From DATEGZ01 sp035279905 (GTDB lineage: Bacteria > Acidobacteriota > Vicinamibacteria > Vicinamibacterales > SCN-69-37), in the NCBI GenBank assembly GCA_035279905.1, contig DATEGZ010000248.1, positions 8,616 to 72,615 on the forward strand: a DNA stretch of 64,000 bases, in the 5' to 3' direction. Both the position numbers and the translations under genes were made by a program. The number at the start of each line of letters is the position of its first letter. Position 1 is the first letter of the stretch. Shown piece after piece: positions 1 through 8,779 of this stretch. Below the pieces are notes generated by a model that saw only the letters and a list, made by a program, of their open reading frames with translations, ran no database searches and was not told where the DNA came from.

Positions 1-44
1 CAGCCGAGGCACGCAACTCCAGTCTTATCACGCCCTCTCGCCCC

Positions 45-710
45 TTACGCCTTATTCGACACAATCGGGCAGATCAGCACGTTGCCCGTTTCAATCTCGA
101 ACGGATTCGCTGCTCCGGGATTGATCTGCAGAAGAATGCCGCCTGCCTGTTCCGCGGCATCGAGGGCCGCTGCACTGGTCAGCGGGTGGAAGCCCTGTGA
201 GTTGGCGTACGCCGGATCGTACATGACGATGATGATCTTCCACGGGGCCTTGAACTCGCCCGCCGTGCCGTTCTTGCCCATGCCCGGTGCGCCGGTGATG
301 ATGTGGTCGTGGAACACGAAGGGCAGCGGCAGGCCGGGATGGAAGCACGGATTGCACTGCGGTTGGTAGCCCGACAGCAACGTGATGGGTCCCGAAAGGA
401 GCGTCGGCGGGGGATTCTGCGGAAACACCGCGAGATACAGCTCCTCAGCCTGCGCGTACAAGTTTGGCTGATTCGCGCGGGCATTTTCGATGACGTGCGG
501 GCCGATCATGTAGACCGTCTGGCCGTTGGCCCACGTGGGGTCGATTTCCGGCTTGCCATTCCCGTTGTTGTCTTTTCCGTTGCCCGGCGACGTCGCATTC
601 GCGGCTGCCGTCAACGCGGACGCACCACTTGGCTGAGACGGATTGGACGTCCCGCACGCGACGACCATGAGACTTACGGAGACTAGTGCGGCGCTGGTAA
701 CAATTCGCAT
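45..710 (-). CDS. Secreted lipoprotein of unknown function
   Basis: A 221-residue protein starting with a lipoprotein signal peptide: a short basic start, a hydrophobic stretch and the lipobox VVAC with the lipidated cysteine near residue 19. A low-complexity Ser/Ala/Gly/Asn linker to about residue 55 follows, then a globular part with two close cysteines (CNPC) and a C-terminal cysteine. A strong GAGGAGG ribosome site lies just upstream of the ATG and fixes the start. I do not recognise the domain family. It is divergent from the phosphoesterase at 870, so the 160 bp between them should hold both promoters. Lipoprotein export is well supported; the function is unknown. Confidence 0.75.
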   Translation of the reverse strand: MRIVTSAALVSVSLMVVACGTSNPSQPSGASALTAAANATSPGNGKDNNGNGKPEIDPTWANGQTVYMIGPHVIENARANQPNLYAQAEELYLAVFPQNPPPTLLSGPITLLSGYQPQCNPCFHPGLPLPFVFHDHIITGAPGMGKNGTAGEFKAPWKIIIVMYDPAYANSQGFHPLTSAAALDAAEQAGGILLQINPGAANPFEIETGNVLICPIVSNKA

Positions 711-869
711 GTGTCCTCCTCTAGTTTGACGATCGACAACTTACTCTACTTCTTGTGTTTGACCGCGTTCACGGACTTGCTATCGTTCAGGCACTGTGAC
801 GTCGGACCGGGGCGAGATGCTTGAGGGTTTCCCGATGTTTCGCCGATCTTCAGCCTTCAGGAGGACCTG

Positions 870-3116
870 ATGAGTCGCTCGAAGAAAGAGCAAGAGGACA
901 AGGTCCAGCTCGATCGCCGGGAGTTTCTCAAGATCGGGGGCCTGGGCGCCGCGGTGATCGCGTCCGGCGCCACAGGATCCGCGGAGGTTGCGCCCCAGGC
1001 AGGCGTGGCCGGGCAAGCTGGGCAGGCGCAGGCCGCACAGCCCCAACCGGCGCCGGTCCGCTCCTCACCGTACCATCGGAATTTCGATCCGGTGCCGGCG
1101 TCCGAGCCCTCGATGAATTTCGCCGCGTTCACGGACACGCATGTCGGTCAGCAGCTTCGTTCCCCGAACTGGGACTATGCGGAGCACCTCGATCTCCTGG
1201 CCGACGACGTCATGAACAACACGCTGCCCTGCGAGTTCGTCGTCCATCTGGGCGACGGCGCCTTCAACAGCACGGCGTTCGTGAACGGCGTTGGGCTGCC
1301 CGATAATCTGAAGTCCAACTACAAGAACAATCTCAAGGACTTCCTGATCAGCCACGTGAATCTGCCGTTGCACTACGTCGGCGGCAACATCGATCTCACC
1401 GACTACAGCCATATCCTCCCGAGTGTTGCGGGGCACGAGAACGATCCGTTCGTGTTGATGAAGACCTACATCAACGAAACGGAGCTCAACAACTATCCGT
1501 ACGCGTTCATGCGCAACGGCATCCTGTTTCTCGCGATCCCGGAGACGGATGCCGAGCCGTGGACGCGGCCGGCGACGTGCGAGTGGCTCGAGTTTATGAC
1601 CACGCACTATCACAGCGCGACCACGATCATCCTGTCGCATCAGGCCATCGAGGACACGACGCCGGCCGATGGGGCAGCGGACTCATACCGGGGCCAGCAG
1701 GATCAGGCATGGTGGGCGAGCCTGTTTCAGCGTAATCCGCAGATCAAAATGTTTCTTCACGGCCACAACCACATGGCCGGCTGGTATCAGGGCAGCCAGA
1801 GCAGCGGCTTCAGCCGGCCCGTGCAGAACTTCGGGCACGAGATGATCTTCGCGTCCCCGTTTCCGGGAATGAGCTGGCTCGTCGACTACAACCCCGTCGA
1901 TTCGATTGTCATCTTCACGATCTCTTCGAGGTTCATCACGGCGAAGGCCTGGAAGCAGGACGGGACCAAGGGCAAGTGGTGCGCCGGATTCGACCAGACC
2001 TGGGTCGTGCCCACCACCTACGACGCGAACGCCGAGGACTGGTACAGCTTTCCATTCCTCATCCAGGACGCCGAAACGCAGCAGACAGACATGAAGGTGC
2101 TGTCCGCGAAGACCACGCTGCAACTGGTGGGCACGGGTCCCGTGGAGCTGTTCTACGACCCGAAAATGGAGACGAAGGGGATTCACACGAACGAGAACAT
2201 CCTGGGATTCGACGACGACCTCACCACCAAGGTCACGGCGAATACGCCGGGCATGACCGTGCATGGTCCGCACACGATCACGTTCCCGCCGAAGCACGAG
2301 TGGGATCGCTATTGTCACGACGGCCACGGCGGCCCGCCGTACCGGATGTTCGCCGTGGGCACGACGCCCGCCGCCGCGCCCGGCGGCTCCTATACGGTGA
2401 CGATGACGGCTCGAGCGCGCTCCGGGAACGGACACGTGAAGCTCACGATGAGCTGCAGCGATTGGGGGACCAGGTCGCAATACAGCACGCTCGCCGGCAG
2501 CTCACACGAAGTGATCTCGCACACGTTCGGCACGAAGGAAGAAACCGTGACCGGCACCTACGTGGCGCCTGACGACGAAAACGCGTGGTTCATTCAGGGG
2601 ATCCTGGAATTCATCGACGCGACGGATGTCGACGTGTCGTTGTTCAGCATCAAGCGCACGCGGACCAGCGACGTCACGGAAGACTTCACGGTCGTGCTGA
2701 ACGACAAACCGTACGCGGCCGCCGGCAAGCTCGCGCGTTTTGCCACGAAGGACTTCCCCGTCAGCCCTGTGGATCTGGCCGATCGTAACGGCGTCATCCG
2801 GCTCAAGGCGTCGATCAAGGGCAACCACTACGGCATGGCCAACGTGATCTATCGCGGCCCGGTCCTGATGGGCCGGAACGCGCGGTACCGTGTCGATGCC
2901 GTGAATGGAAATACGTTCGACATCACGCTCACCGAGAAGCTGTCGGGCTTCGAGAATGTGTTCAAGATGTTTCCGTTCAGCACCAAGTACGGCGGCGTTG
3001 AGGTCCCGGCGAACGGTGGCGCCGGTGAGCATCACGTGAGCACGAACAAGAACCAATGGATCACGAGCGACCTGACGACGGGCCTGAAGAGGCTCCGGAT
3101 CAGGTATCCGACATAG
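870..3116 (+). CDS. Tat-exported calcineurin-like metallophosphoesterase
   Basis: A 748-residue protein with a twin-arginine signal (RREFLK at residues 16-21, then a hydrophobic Gly/Ala stretch), so it is expected to be exported folded to the periplasm. The metallophosphoesterase metal ligands can be followed in order: TDTH near 88, HLGDG near 126, GGNID near 171 (in the place of GNHD), SHQ near 255 and HGHNH near 297. These residues normally bind a two-metal centre that hydrolyses phosphoesters. The C-terminal half (roughly 370-748) looks like beta-rich accessory domains of unknown role. An AGGAGG site sits 8 bp before the ATG. The substrate cannot be told from sequence. The GNID variant at the GNHD motif is unusual and may alter metal binding. 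Confidence 0.85.
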   Translation: MSRSKKEQEDKVQLDRREFLKIGGLGAAVIASGATGSAEVAPQAGVAGQAGQAQAAQPQPAPVRSSPYHRNFDPVPASEPSMNFAAFTDTHVGQQLRSPNWDYAEHLDLLADDVMNNTLPCEFVVHLGDGAFNSTAFVNGVGLPDNLKSNYKNNLKDFLISHVNLPLHYVGGNIDLTDYSHILPSVAGHENDPFVLMKTYINETELNNYPYAFMRNGILFLAIPETDAEPWTRPATCEWLEFMTTHYHSATTIILSHQAIEDTTPADGAADSYRGQQDQAWWASLFQRNPQIKMFLHGHNHMAGWYQGSQSSGFSRPVQNFGHEMIFASPFPGMSWLVDYNPVDSIVIFTISSRFITAKAWKQDGTKGKWCAGFDQTWVVPTTYDANAEDWYSFPFLIQDAETQQTDMKVLSAKTTLQLVGTGPVELFYDPKMETKGIHTNENILGFDDDLTTKVTANTPGMTVHGPHTITFPPKHEWDRYCHDGHGGPPYRMFAVGTTPAAAPGGSYTVTMTARARSGNGHVKLTMSCSDWGTRSQYSTLAGSSHEVISHTFGTKEETVTGTYVAPDDENAWFIQGILEFIDATDVDVSLFSIKRTRTSDVTEDFTVVLNDKPYAAAGKLARFATKDFPVSPVDLADRNGVIRLKASIKGNHYGMANVIYRGPVLMGRNARYRVDAVNGNTFDITLTEKLSGFENVFKMFPFSTKYGGVEVPANGGAGEHHVSTNKNQWITSDLTTGLKRLRIRYPT

Positions 3117-3125
3117 ACACAGACA

Positions 3126-3542
3126 TCAGAACCACGTCCGTCGTTTGTAGTCCCGATAGGCGTCGCCGAACTTCGCCTCGAGGACGTGCTCTTCTTTGCG
3201 GATGCGGAACACCTGCAGCGGGATCAAGGGCACCCAGATCAACAGCCACCACGGGCGATGAGCGAAAACAAAGATTCCAACGCTCATCAATCCGCCGAAC
3301 ACATAGATCGGGTGGCGGATGCGCGCATAGATCCCCGTCGTCACGAGGGTGCTTGCCTTGGCCTGGATACTGAACGCACGCCCGAGCTCGATGCGTGCGA
3401 GCACGAACAGCAGGAACGCCGGGACGAAGATCGCCAACCCCGCCACCTGCCAGGGCGTCCACACGACCTTGCCGGCGTACTTGAACAGCAGAAAGCCAAG
3501 GACGACGACCGCCAGAAGAAGGGTGCCGAAATTCAGTTTCAA
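3126..3542 (-). CDS. Isoprenylcysteine carboxyl methyltransferase (ICMT/PEMT)-like membrane protein
   Basis: About 138 residues, start TTG, preceded by GAGGAGG at a good distance. The reading frame stays open much further upstream, but that extension runs antisense through the tRNA-Ser gene and is not credible. The protein has several membrane segments and the family's C-terminal signature: GIYARIRHPIYV, then a hydrophobic region, then RKEEHVLEAKFGDAYRDYKRR, which forms the SAM-binding and catalytic part in ICMT and phospholipid methyltransferases. Family members are usually 140-200 residues long, so this one is complete. The methyl acceptor is unknown. It lies just left of the island's tRNA site, which marks chromosomal backbone. 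Confidence 0.8.
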   Translation of the reverse strand: MKLNFGTLLLAVVVLGFLLFKYAGKVVWTPWQVAGLAIFVPAFLLFVLARIELGRAFSIQAKASTLVTTGIYARIRHPIYVFGGLMSVGIFVFAHRPWWLLIWVPLIPLQVFRIRKEEHVLEAKFGDAYRDYKRRTWF

Positions 3543-3611
3543 ACGGTCCTCCTCATCAGATCTCACTGAATCGCGGCGGTTCCCGGCCTTTGATAGACTG
3601 AAGGTTCGGCC

Positions 3612-3702
3612 GGAGAGGTACCGAAGTGGTCGTAACGGGGACGCCTCGAAAGCGTCTTGTCGGGTAACCGGCACGTGGGTTCGAATCCCACCCTCTCCGC
3701 CA
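3612..3702 (+). tRNA. tRNA-Ser(CGA)
   Basis: A 91-nt serine tRNA with encoded CCA. The acceptor stem GGAGAGG pairs with CCTCTCC, the anticodon stem GACGC/GCGTC closes the loop CTCGAAA (anticodon CGA, reads UCG), a long variable arm typical of tRNA-Ser follows, and the T arm contains GTTCGAATC. The 3' end is the integration site of the island: the last 21 bases plus one flanking base recur perfectly at 40900-40921. The gene is intact, so integration rebuilt the tRNA at the left end. Confidence 0.97.
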
Positions 3703-3703
3703 T
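3682..3703 (+). repeat. attL: left 22-bp attachment repeat inside tRNA-Ser
   Basis: The 3' end of the T arm and acceptor stem with CCA plus one base. It is identical over 22 bp to 40900-40921; similarity stops immediately after. This is the left boundary of the island. Confidence 0.85.
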
Positions 3704-4155
3704 ATCTAAACACCTGTAAATAAACGCCTTAACGATCTCAGGTGCTTGATGTCTGCCAAATTTCAGCCAGACTTCAAAATAGTGGCACACCCAAGCAATT
3801 TTTTAAAACCTTTGCGTCGCCGCGGCGAGATCGCTCGATAGCCTGAATGCGGCGGTTTGCGCTCGATCACGACCGTCGGATCGCGGCCGACACGCCCTCG
3901 GCCTCGAGCAGCGCCGGCCCACTCGCAGTGTTCGCGCTGGGCTCTCCAACACTGCGGCAGGCTCACGGTGTTTTGCTAAGATGCCGTTATTCCGTCAATT
4001 CGGGATAGCAGCTGATTGCGGTTGCCGGCAATAGCTGAGAGACCGATCCACCGCAGCCGAGTCTGCTGTGGGTTTGCCGGCGATGGATCTACTTCTCGGG
4101 TAGTCGAGGAACGCGCGTGGCCTGATAGAACGCAGCGATTTCGGAGGAGGACCGA
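3704..4155. other. Gene-poor left end of the island
   Basis: About 450 bp with no convincing coding sequence; short open frames on the minus strand have no ribosome site or recognisable motifs. It includes at 3972-3986 a 15-base stretch that matches 14/15 to the tRNA-Ser(GCU)-derived sequence at 7859-7873. An AT-rich stretch directly follows the tRNA. The promoter of the gene at 4156 should lie at its right end. Confidence 0.5.
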
Positions 4156-4773
4156 ATGCGGCGATTGTCTCTAGCCTTCGTGTCCTTGACGTACACTGCC
4201 GCGATGAGCGCGCAGATGGTCTCCCCGCAGCCAACCCCAGCGACCCAGATCGCGGCGGCCGAGGCCGCTGGCGCGAAACATTCGCGCGCGAACGACCGCG
4301 CCGTGGCCAACGACCCGCCGCGCACGTGCATCATCGTCAAGCCGGAACAGATCGTGTTTCCGACGACCACCGGTGATCCACGCGACCACAACCTGTTGAG
4401 CGGTGACTTCTTCGCCTCGTCGATCTCGTTCGGCTGGGACAAAACTTACCAGCAAGGGAAAATGCCGCTTGAGCCGCTGCATCCGGAGGCCACGGGCGAC
4501 GGCCTGCGCCTCAGCCTCGTGCGGCTCGATCCGCCGGGCTTATCGCACAACCAGAGGTTCGAGCTTAATCGCGGGAGCGGCTATCGTCCGTTTTTTCCCT
4601 CGTGGCCGTACTTCGACACGCCCGGCAAGTGGATGATTCTCGCAACGGCAGGGTCGAACTGGGGCTGTTTCGTGATCGATCGACCGGTTACATCGAGCAA
4701 AGAGAGGCGTGGCGACTCAATGTCTAACTTCCGGTTTGAGCCGACGGCGGGCGTCAAAGACGCGCGTGAATAG
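4156..4773 (+). CDS. Secreted hypothetical protein
   Basis: 205 residues with an N-terminal signal peptide (MRRLSLAFVSLTYTAAMSAQ, cleavage probably after the Ala-Gln region). GGAGGAGG lies 5-12 bp before the ATG, which makes this start secure. The mature part has two spaced cysteines (one near residue 58, one near 170) and a beta-rich look, but I recognise no family. It is the first gene of the island. The last codons overlap a GTG that could start a small membrane protein. Function unknown. Confidence 0.6.
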   Translation: MRRLSLAFVSLTYTAAMSAQMVSPQPTPATQIAAAEAAGAKHSRANDRAVANDPPRTCIIVKPEQIVFPTTTGDPRDHNLLSGDFFASSISFGWDKTYQQGKMPLEPLHPEATGDGLRLSLVRLDPPGLSHNQRFELNRGSGYRPFFPSWPYFDTPGKWMILATAGSNWGCFVIDRPVTSSKERRGDSMSNFRFEPTAGVKDARE

Positions 4774-5050
4774 CTCAGAACGGCTGCGGACTGTCGCCAA
4801 GCGTTACTGGCCGCTTGTGGTCGGGGCGTGGGCTCTCGTGGCAGCGATTGTGATGGTCAATTACTCTGGCCACGGTGCGAGTAGTTTGACGACACGGCGG
4901 GACGGCGTCCTTGCGGATCGGCAGTGGGAGTACTTCAGGTTTCCGGTCAAAGCTCTTTCAGGCGACTTAGCGATCGATCACGAACGCAGCTTCCTGTCAG
5001 TAGTTGCGGAGCGTTCGAGCCACGTCCACGGTCGCCGCTCGGCGTGCTGA
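4766..5050 (+). CDS. Possible small single-span membrane protein
   Basis: 94 residues from a GTG that overlaps the stop of the preceding gene by a few bases, a typical translational-coupling arrangement. One clear membrane segment lies near residues 13-30 (WPLVVGAWALVAAIVMV). The 3' end overlaps the antisense end of the permease at 4997 by 54 bp, and no ribosome site precedes the GTG, so the gene may be truncated or not expressed. No family recognised. Confidence 0.35.
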   Translation: MNSSERLRTVAKRYWPLVVGAWALVAAIVMVNYSGHGASSLTTRRDGVLADRQWEYFRFPVKALSGDLAIDHERSFLSVVAERSSHVHGRRSAC

Positions 5051-7330
5051 AGGCACGCTAGCGATTAGAGCAGTCAGGAGCAGCATCGCGCCCGTCTCCA
5101 TCAAGGATCGGATGTGAAGTGCCGCCAACTGCGGGATCCTGCTTTGGGCAGCCGCCTCGGCAAGCAGTGCCACTCCTGCCCCAAATATGACGCCTACTGC
5201 GGTTGGCTTGACCAAGGTAACCATAAGGCGTCGGACGGCCCCAAAAGGCGTCAATCCGAGGACCATCGCAACCGCAACGTCGCGCATTTCATTTGCGATG
5301 AACTGAGCGCTGATCCCGAACACAGCAAGGAGGCACTGCAGAATCGAGATCGCCGCGAGGCAGACAAGCAGCCACCCGACACTCTTTTCCCCCGGCGTGA
5401 TGAGGGAGAGATCCTGGAGCTTTCGGAACTCGAAGATCGGCAGATTGCGATCTTGGCCTTCCACAATCGTTCTTGCGTGTTGTTGGTCGACGGAGCCCGC
5501 TGTAGCGTCGAAAACCACAGCGAGTTGCCTCGGCAATGGCTTTTCTTGGACGACCGGCTCGTAAATTGCCGGCCTGACTGCTTGGAAGTAACGGACGTCG
5601 TTAACGACACCAACGACCGTCACGACCTCATTCTGCCGGGGCCGCCCTAGTCGAATCTGCAGTCCAATGCTATCTGGAGGCGAAAGACCAAACTGCCGCA
5701 CTGTCTCTAAGCCCAGCATCGCGACCGAGGACGTGCCGAGCATTTCCGCCCTTGTAAATGACCGTCCCGCCACAATCGGAATGCCAGCGGCTCTAAAGAA
5801 GCCTCCGGAGGCGGGCAAACACTCTGCTGTGACTAGCGCTCCGAGCACAGATCCCGGCCGCTGAATTCCCAGCCCATTGAGAAGAACCGGCGCCCTATCG
5901 CCAGGAAGAGTGGCGGCAACGCCTACAGCCGTGACTCCAGGAGTGTCCTGAAAGTCCTGCTCAATGCCCGCGATCAATTGACTCAAAGTTCCAGCATTCG
6001 AATAGCTTTGGGAAGGCAGGCTGAGGCGAAAGACTTGGGCGTTAGGATTCGCAAGACCGAGATCGACGGGCAAAAGCGATCCGACTGTTTCGAGAAACAC
6101 TCCAGTCGCGGCGACTAGCAGAAACGCGACAATCGTCTGAACCATGCTGAGTGAGGTATAGAACCCGCGAAATCCACTAAACCGGACGCGCATGCCAGTG
6201 CCCACAGTGGCCAACAGGCTCCGGACGATACCAAAGGTTGCGAGGCCTGACGAAAACAAAATGCCAAAACCGATCGCGGTGGCAAGAAACCAGAGTTCAC
6301 GCGAAACCGTTGACGGCAGCTCGGACGAGCCAGGAATTCCCGACTGAAGGGCGGCCTTTGCCAAGGCGAAGCCAAGAGCGATCGCCGCGAAAGAAGGAAC
6401 AAGCAACTGAAGTCCAATCTGCCGGTATAGGTGTCCTTTCGAAGCGCCGAGGGCAAAACGGGTCTCAAGCTCGGCGCGCTGCCGAAGGACGAGAGACACC
6501 CATAGCGCGCAGACGGCCGCGCATGTCGCTACAAAGGCAGCGACAACCATCGCGAGCAAGAGTGGGAGCACACGGCCCGCTGATCCGTATGCGCTGACGG
6601 CAAGTGGTTGCACTGTAACGCGCCGTCCAGCGCCTGGGCTCCACACTTCAGTAACCAGGCCGAGCGACACTGAGGCATCTCTGATTGAGCTATGCGGCGC
6701 CAGTCGACCAACCACGGTCGGCGAAAAGAAGGCGCCAGCGATCTCGTTCGATGCCCTCGGGAGGACCCAGAGCGCTGCGTTCGCCGGAAATGTAAAGTCA
6801 CCGGGCATGACCGCGATAATCGAGAAGGCGCGGCCGCCGATCGTTACGAACTGCGGCTCCCGCCCATCCGCGTCTCGGAGCGACTCCCAGAGCCTCTCGC
6901 CGACGATCGCAAGCGGTGCTCGTTGATCATCACTGTCAGCGAAGGGCCGTCCACGAATGGGTCTCACGCCAAATACTCGAAAGAACCCAGCGTCGACAGT
7001 CGCGGCCGGTATGCGTTCTGGTTGCCCCGACCGGGTCACATTGGCTTCGCCCTGCGCATAGAACCCTAATGCCGCGAATGCGGGAATGTGCGCGAACTCC
7101 TCCGGAATGTCGGCCCGAGAACTGCTAAGCCAAACCGGAGCCGGGACGGTCACAAGCTCTTCCGGAGCCGGAAATGGAAGGGGCTTGCTCAAGACGCTGC
7201 GATACAACACCGCGACTACGGTGAGCGCGGCAACACCAAGAGCAAGCACGCCCATACCCAAGCCGTAGATCAACGGTCGTCGCGAGGCGTGCCGCCACCA
7301 TGTCTGTGCGGCTAGGAGCGCATTTTCCAT
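4997..7330 (-). CDS. ADOP-type (MacB/FtsX-like) ABC transporter permease 1
   Basis: 777 residues with the layout of acidobacterial duplicated orphan permeases: an N-terminal membrane helix, a periplasmic MacB-like domain (about 45-240), three membrane helices of an FtsX domain (about 250-420), a second periplasmic domain and a second FtsX domain ending in ARTLRNY. No ATPase gene adjoins. GGAGG precedes the ATG by about 6 bp. It lacks the cytoplasmic N-terminal segment seen in the permease at 54000 and has no PadR neighbour. MacB-type permeases usually act as mechanotransducers or export lipids and peptides with a separate ATPase; the substrate is unknown. It is cargo of the island. Confidence 0.85.
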   Translation of the reverse strand: MENALLAAQTWWRHASRRPLIYGLGMGVLALGVAALTVVAVLYRSVLSKPLPFPAPEELVTVPAPVWLSSSRADIPEEFAHIPAFAALGFYAQGEANVTRSGQPERIPAATVDAGFFRVFGVRPIRGRPFADSDDQRAPLAIVGERLWESLRDADGREPQFVTIGGRAFSIIAVMPGDFTFPANAALWVLPRASNEIAGAFFSPTVVGRLAPHSSIRDASVSLGLVTEVWSPGAGRRVTVQPLAVSAYGSAGRVLPLLLAMVVAAFVATCAAVCALWVSLVLRQRAELETRFALGASKGHLYRQIGLQLLVPSFAAIALGFALAKAALQSGIPGSSELPSTVSRELWFLATAIGFGILFSSGLATFGIVRSLLATVGTGMRVRFSGFRGFYTSLSMVQTIVAFLLVAATGVFLETVGSLLPVDLGLANPNAQVFRLSLPSQSYSNAGTLSQLIAGIEQDFQDTPGVTAVGVAATLPGDRAPVLLNGLGIQRPGSVLGALVTAECLPASGGFFRAAGIPIVAGRSFTRAEMLGTSSVAMLGLETVRQFGLSPPDSIGLQIRLGRPRQNEVVTVVGVVNDVRYFQAVRPAIYEPVVQEKPLPRQLAVVFDATAGSVDQQHARTIVEGQDRNLPIFEFRKLQDLSLITPGEKSVGWLLVCLAAISILQCLLAVFGISAQFIANEMRDVAVAMVLGLTPFGAVRRLMVTLVKPTAVGVIFGAGVALLAEAAAQSRIPQLAALHIRSLMETGAMLLLTALIASVPSARRAATVDVARTLRNY

Positions 7331-7528
7331 GGGGTCCTCCGGCTCAAGAATTCTACGGCATTGCAGCCGAGTCCACGCGCACGCGCGCTCGCATGGCGCA
7401 ATTTCCTAGGCCCTTTGTGGGCACTCGTCTGCACGCCACGCGACGGAACTCGCGCCAACAAACGCGCTAGGCCCCCTTGAAGTAGAGAAGTGGTTGGCCG
7501 GGTTTCCGTTGTAGTAGATCCACGACGT

Positions 7529-7587
7529 TACGCTTCGATTCACATGGGATGTCGCTGTTGTTGCTCAGCCTCCCTGTGCCGCTTTGT
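7529..7587 (+). repeat. Direct repeat copy A (58-59 bp)
   Basis: Matches 14277-14334 with three substitutions and one single-base gap (shared core GATTCACATGG, later CTCAGCCTCCCTGTGCCGCT). The pair brackets a 6.7-kb block holding the sulfatase, the barrel protein and permease 2. Each copy lies upstream of an ADOP gene start (about 200 bp and 25 bp). Confidence 0.75.
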
Positions 7588-7610
7588 AAGCCGCTCAACG
7601 GACAAACGCG

Positions 7611-7755
7611 GGGACAGGGACGCGCAGAGTCTTGAGCGGTACAACATCCTGAGCGCAGGGGACTTGCACGACGCCGCCCGTCGTCTGACCTCGGCGCGGG
7701 GGACACGCGTGGGGACAGGCTCGGACTGGACGGGGACAATTTCGGGGACAATCGG
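7611..7755 (+). repeat. GGGGACA repeat cluster 1
   Basis: GGGGACA occurs at least four times within 145 bp, ending in the double unit GGGGACAATTTCGGGGACA. The same double unit recurs at about 7985 and 11481 in a longer shared context. The origin is unclear; REP-like or recombination-associated DNA is possible. Confidence 0.55.
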
Positions 7756-7827
7756 CGAAAAGGCGCCGATCCGTCGAAAAGCGTGAATCGCTGAAGTCGT
7801 TCGATCAGTTAGACTTGTCTTTCTGCG

Positions 7828-7866
7828 GTGAGGTGGCCGAGTGGCTGAAGGCGGCGGTTTGCTAAG
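7828..7866 (+). pseudogene. 5' half of a tRNA-Ser(GCU), broken in the anticodon loop
   Basis: The sequence follows tRNA-Ser(GCU) through the acceptor 5' strand (GGTGAGG), TGGCCGAGTGGCTGAAGGC of the D arm, and the anticodon loop TTGCTAA. After that the 3' side of the anticodon stem fails (GACGC against GCGGT), and no variable arm, T arm or acceptor 3' strand follows. It cannot be a functional tRNA. Tyrosine recombinases often cut in tRNA anticodon loops, so this looks like a scar of an integration event. Confidence 0.65.
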
Positions 7867-7953
7867 ACGCCGCCACAGCTTCTCGGCTTTTCTCTTTTTC
7901 CGCGTAAATCTCTGAAATCACAAAACCTTCAGCCGTCGGCGCGTTGGCTACCG

Positions 7954-8006
7954 TTGGCTGAAATTGGCTCGGGCTGGCGTGGCGCAGGGACAATTTCGGG
8001 GACACG
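7954..8006 (+). repeat. TTGGCTGA...GGGGACA repeat, copy 1
   Basis: About 52 bp sharing a long imperfect match with 11449-11501: TTGGCTGAMATTGGCTC, then GCTGGCG, GGCGCAGGGACAATTTC and GGGGACAC. Copies are in the same orientation, 3.5 kb apart, on either side of the sulfatase-barrel pair. Confidence 0.6.
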
Positions 8007-8779
8007 GCGACGCTCGAAAAACCGTTAGCGTTGGAGAATCGAAATTCAATGTCACCGCCATTGCGCCGCGTCACTCGCCGTGCTCCCGCACCGCGTCTGG
8101 CTCGTGACCTTTGCGCCGCCAGGCACGACGACCGTCTGCTCACCCAGGATTGTGGCTCCGGCGACGACCCAATCGCGCGGAAAGATCGCGCGCATAAAAC
8201 CGTCGCCGCTACGTGATCGATCACCGGATGCTCGAGCGTCGAGTCTAGCGAGACCCGACGCAGCTGAGACCTGCAGCCACATCAAGCTCGGACATCGTGC
8301 AGGCGAAGAAGAGGATTATAGTGGGGTGACGTCCGACGCTGTCGGCGATCGAGTGTCGGCTGCCGCTGGAAGCGAGGTGGAAAGCGACCATCAAACTACG
8401 CGCAGCGCAGTCCCAGGGAGCCCGCGAAACAACCGAGCGCCAAGCTGGCAGTACAGCCGCATCGCAGCGGCAAGCGCGGCCGGCACGCCTTCTGCTCATT
8501 CCAAGGTGCCGTCTGCCCTGAGCCAGGAATTCCGAGCAATTCCCGCGGGTCGCTAAGGTATTGTTCGTGCAAGCCACGGTATTTCGGGTTCGCAACGGCT
8601 GGCCGTAATCCTCTCCAGCGCCAACCGGGACAAATCGAACGTTGCGTTCGGTCGCGACGATGCCGCCGGCGTGACGGAGAAGAACGAGGGCGGTTCAGTA
8701 ACCGGCAGAACAGGAGTCGAAATTACCGACTGAGGCGATCTGGATCATTCACCGGAAACGAGAGAGGTTAAGGGAGACT

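Larger units (their letters stand above)
7331..8779. other. 1.45-kb gene-free region with repeats and integration scars
   Basis: No open frame here has a good start, codon pattern or motif. The stretch instead holds a 58-bp direct repeat shared with 14277-14334 (copy at 7529-7587), several GGGGACA-rich repeats (7611-7755 and 7954-8006), and the 5' half of a tRNA-Ser(GCU) at 7828-7866. It reads like a scrap region left by several recombination events. The sulfatase promoter should lie in the last 200 bp. Confidence 0.6.

Noticed and set aside
3543..3790. Minus-strand frames through the tRNA-Ser, giving peptides such as GGIRTHVPVTRQD
   Set aside because: Antisense translation of a tRNA-Ser gene, a well-known false protein. 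The methyltransferase-like gene starts at 3542 instead.
7828..7920. Functional tRNA-Ser(GCU)
   Set aside because: Only the 5' half exists; the anticodon stem does not close and no T arm or acceptor 3' strand follows.
7600..8010. GGGGACA repeats considered as a CRISPR array
   Set aside because: Units are short and irregularly spaced, spacers are not uniform and no cas gene is in the window.
8080..8556. 158-aa frame upstream of the sulfatase
   Set aside because: No ribosome site, low-complexity translation and competing frames of equal quality on both strands.
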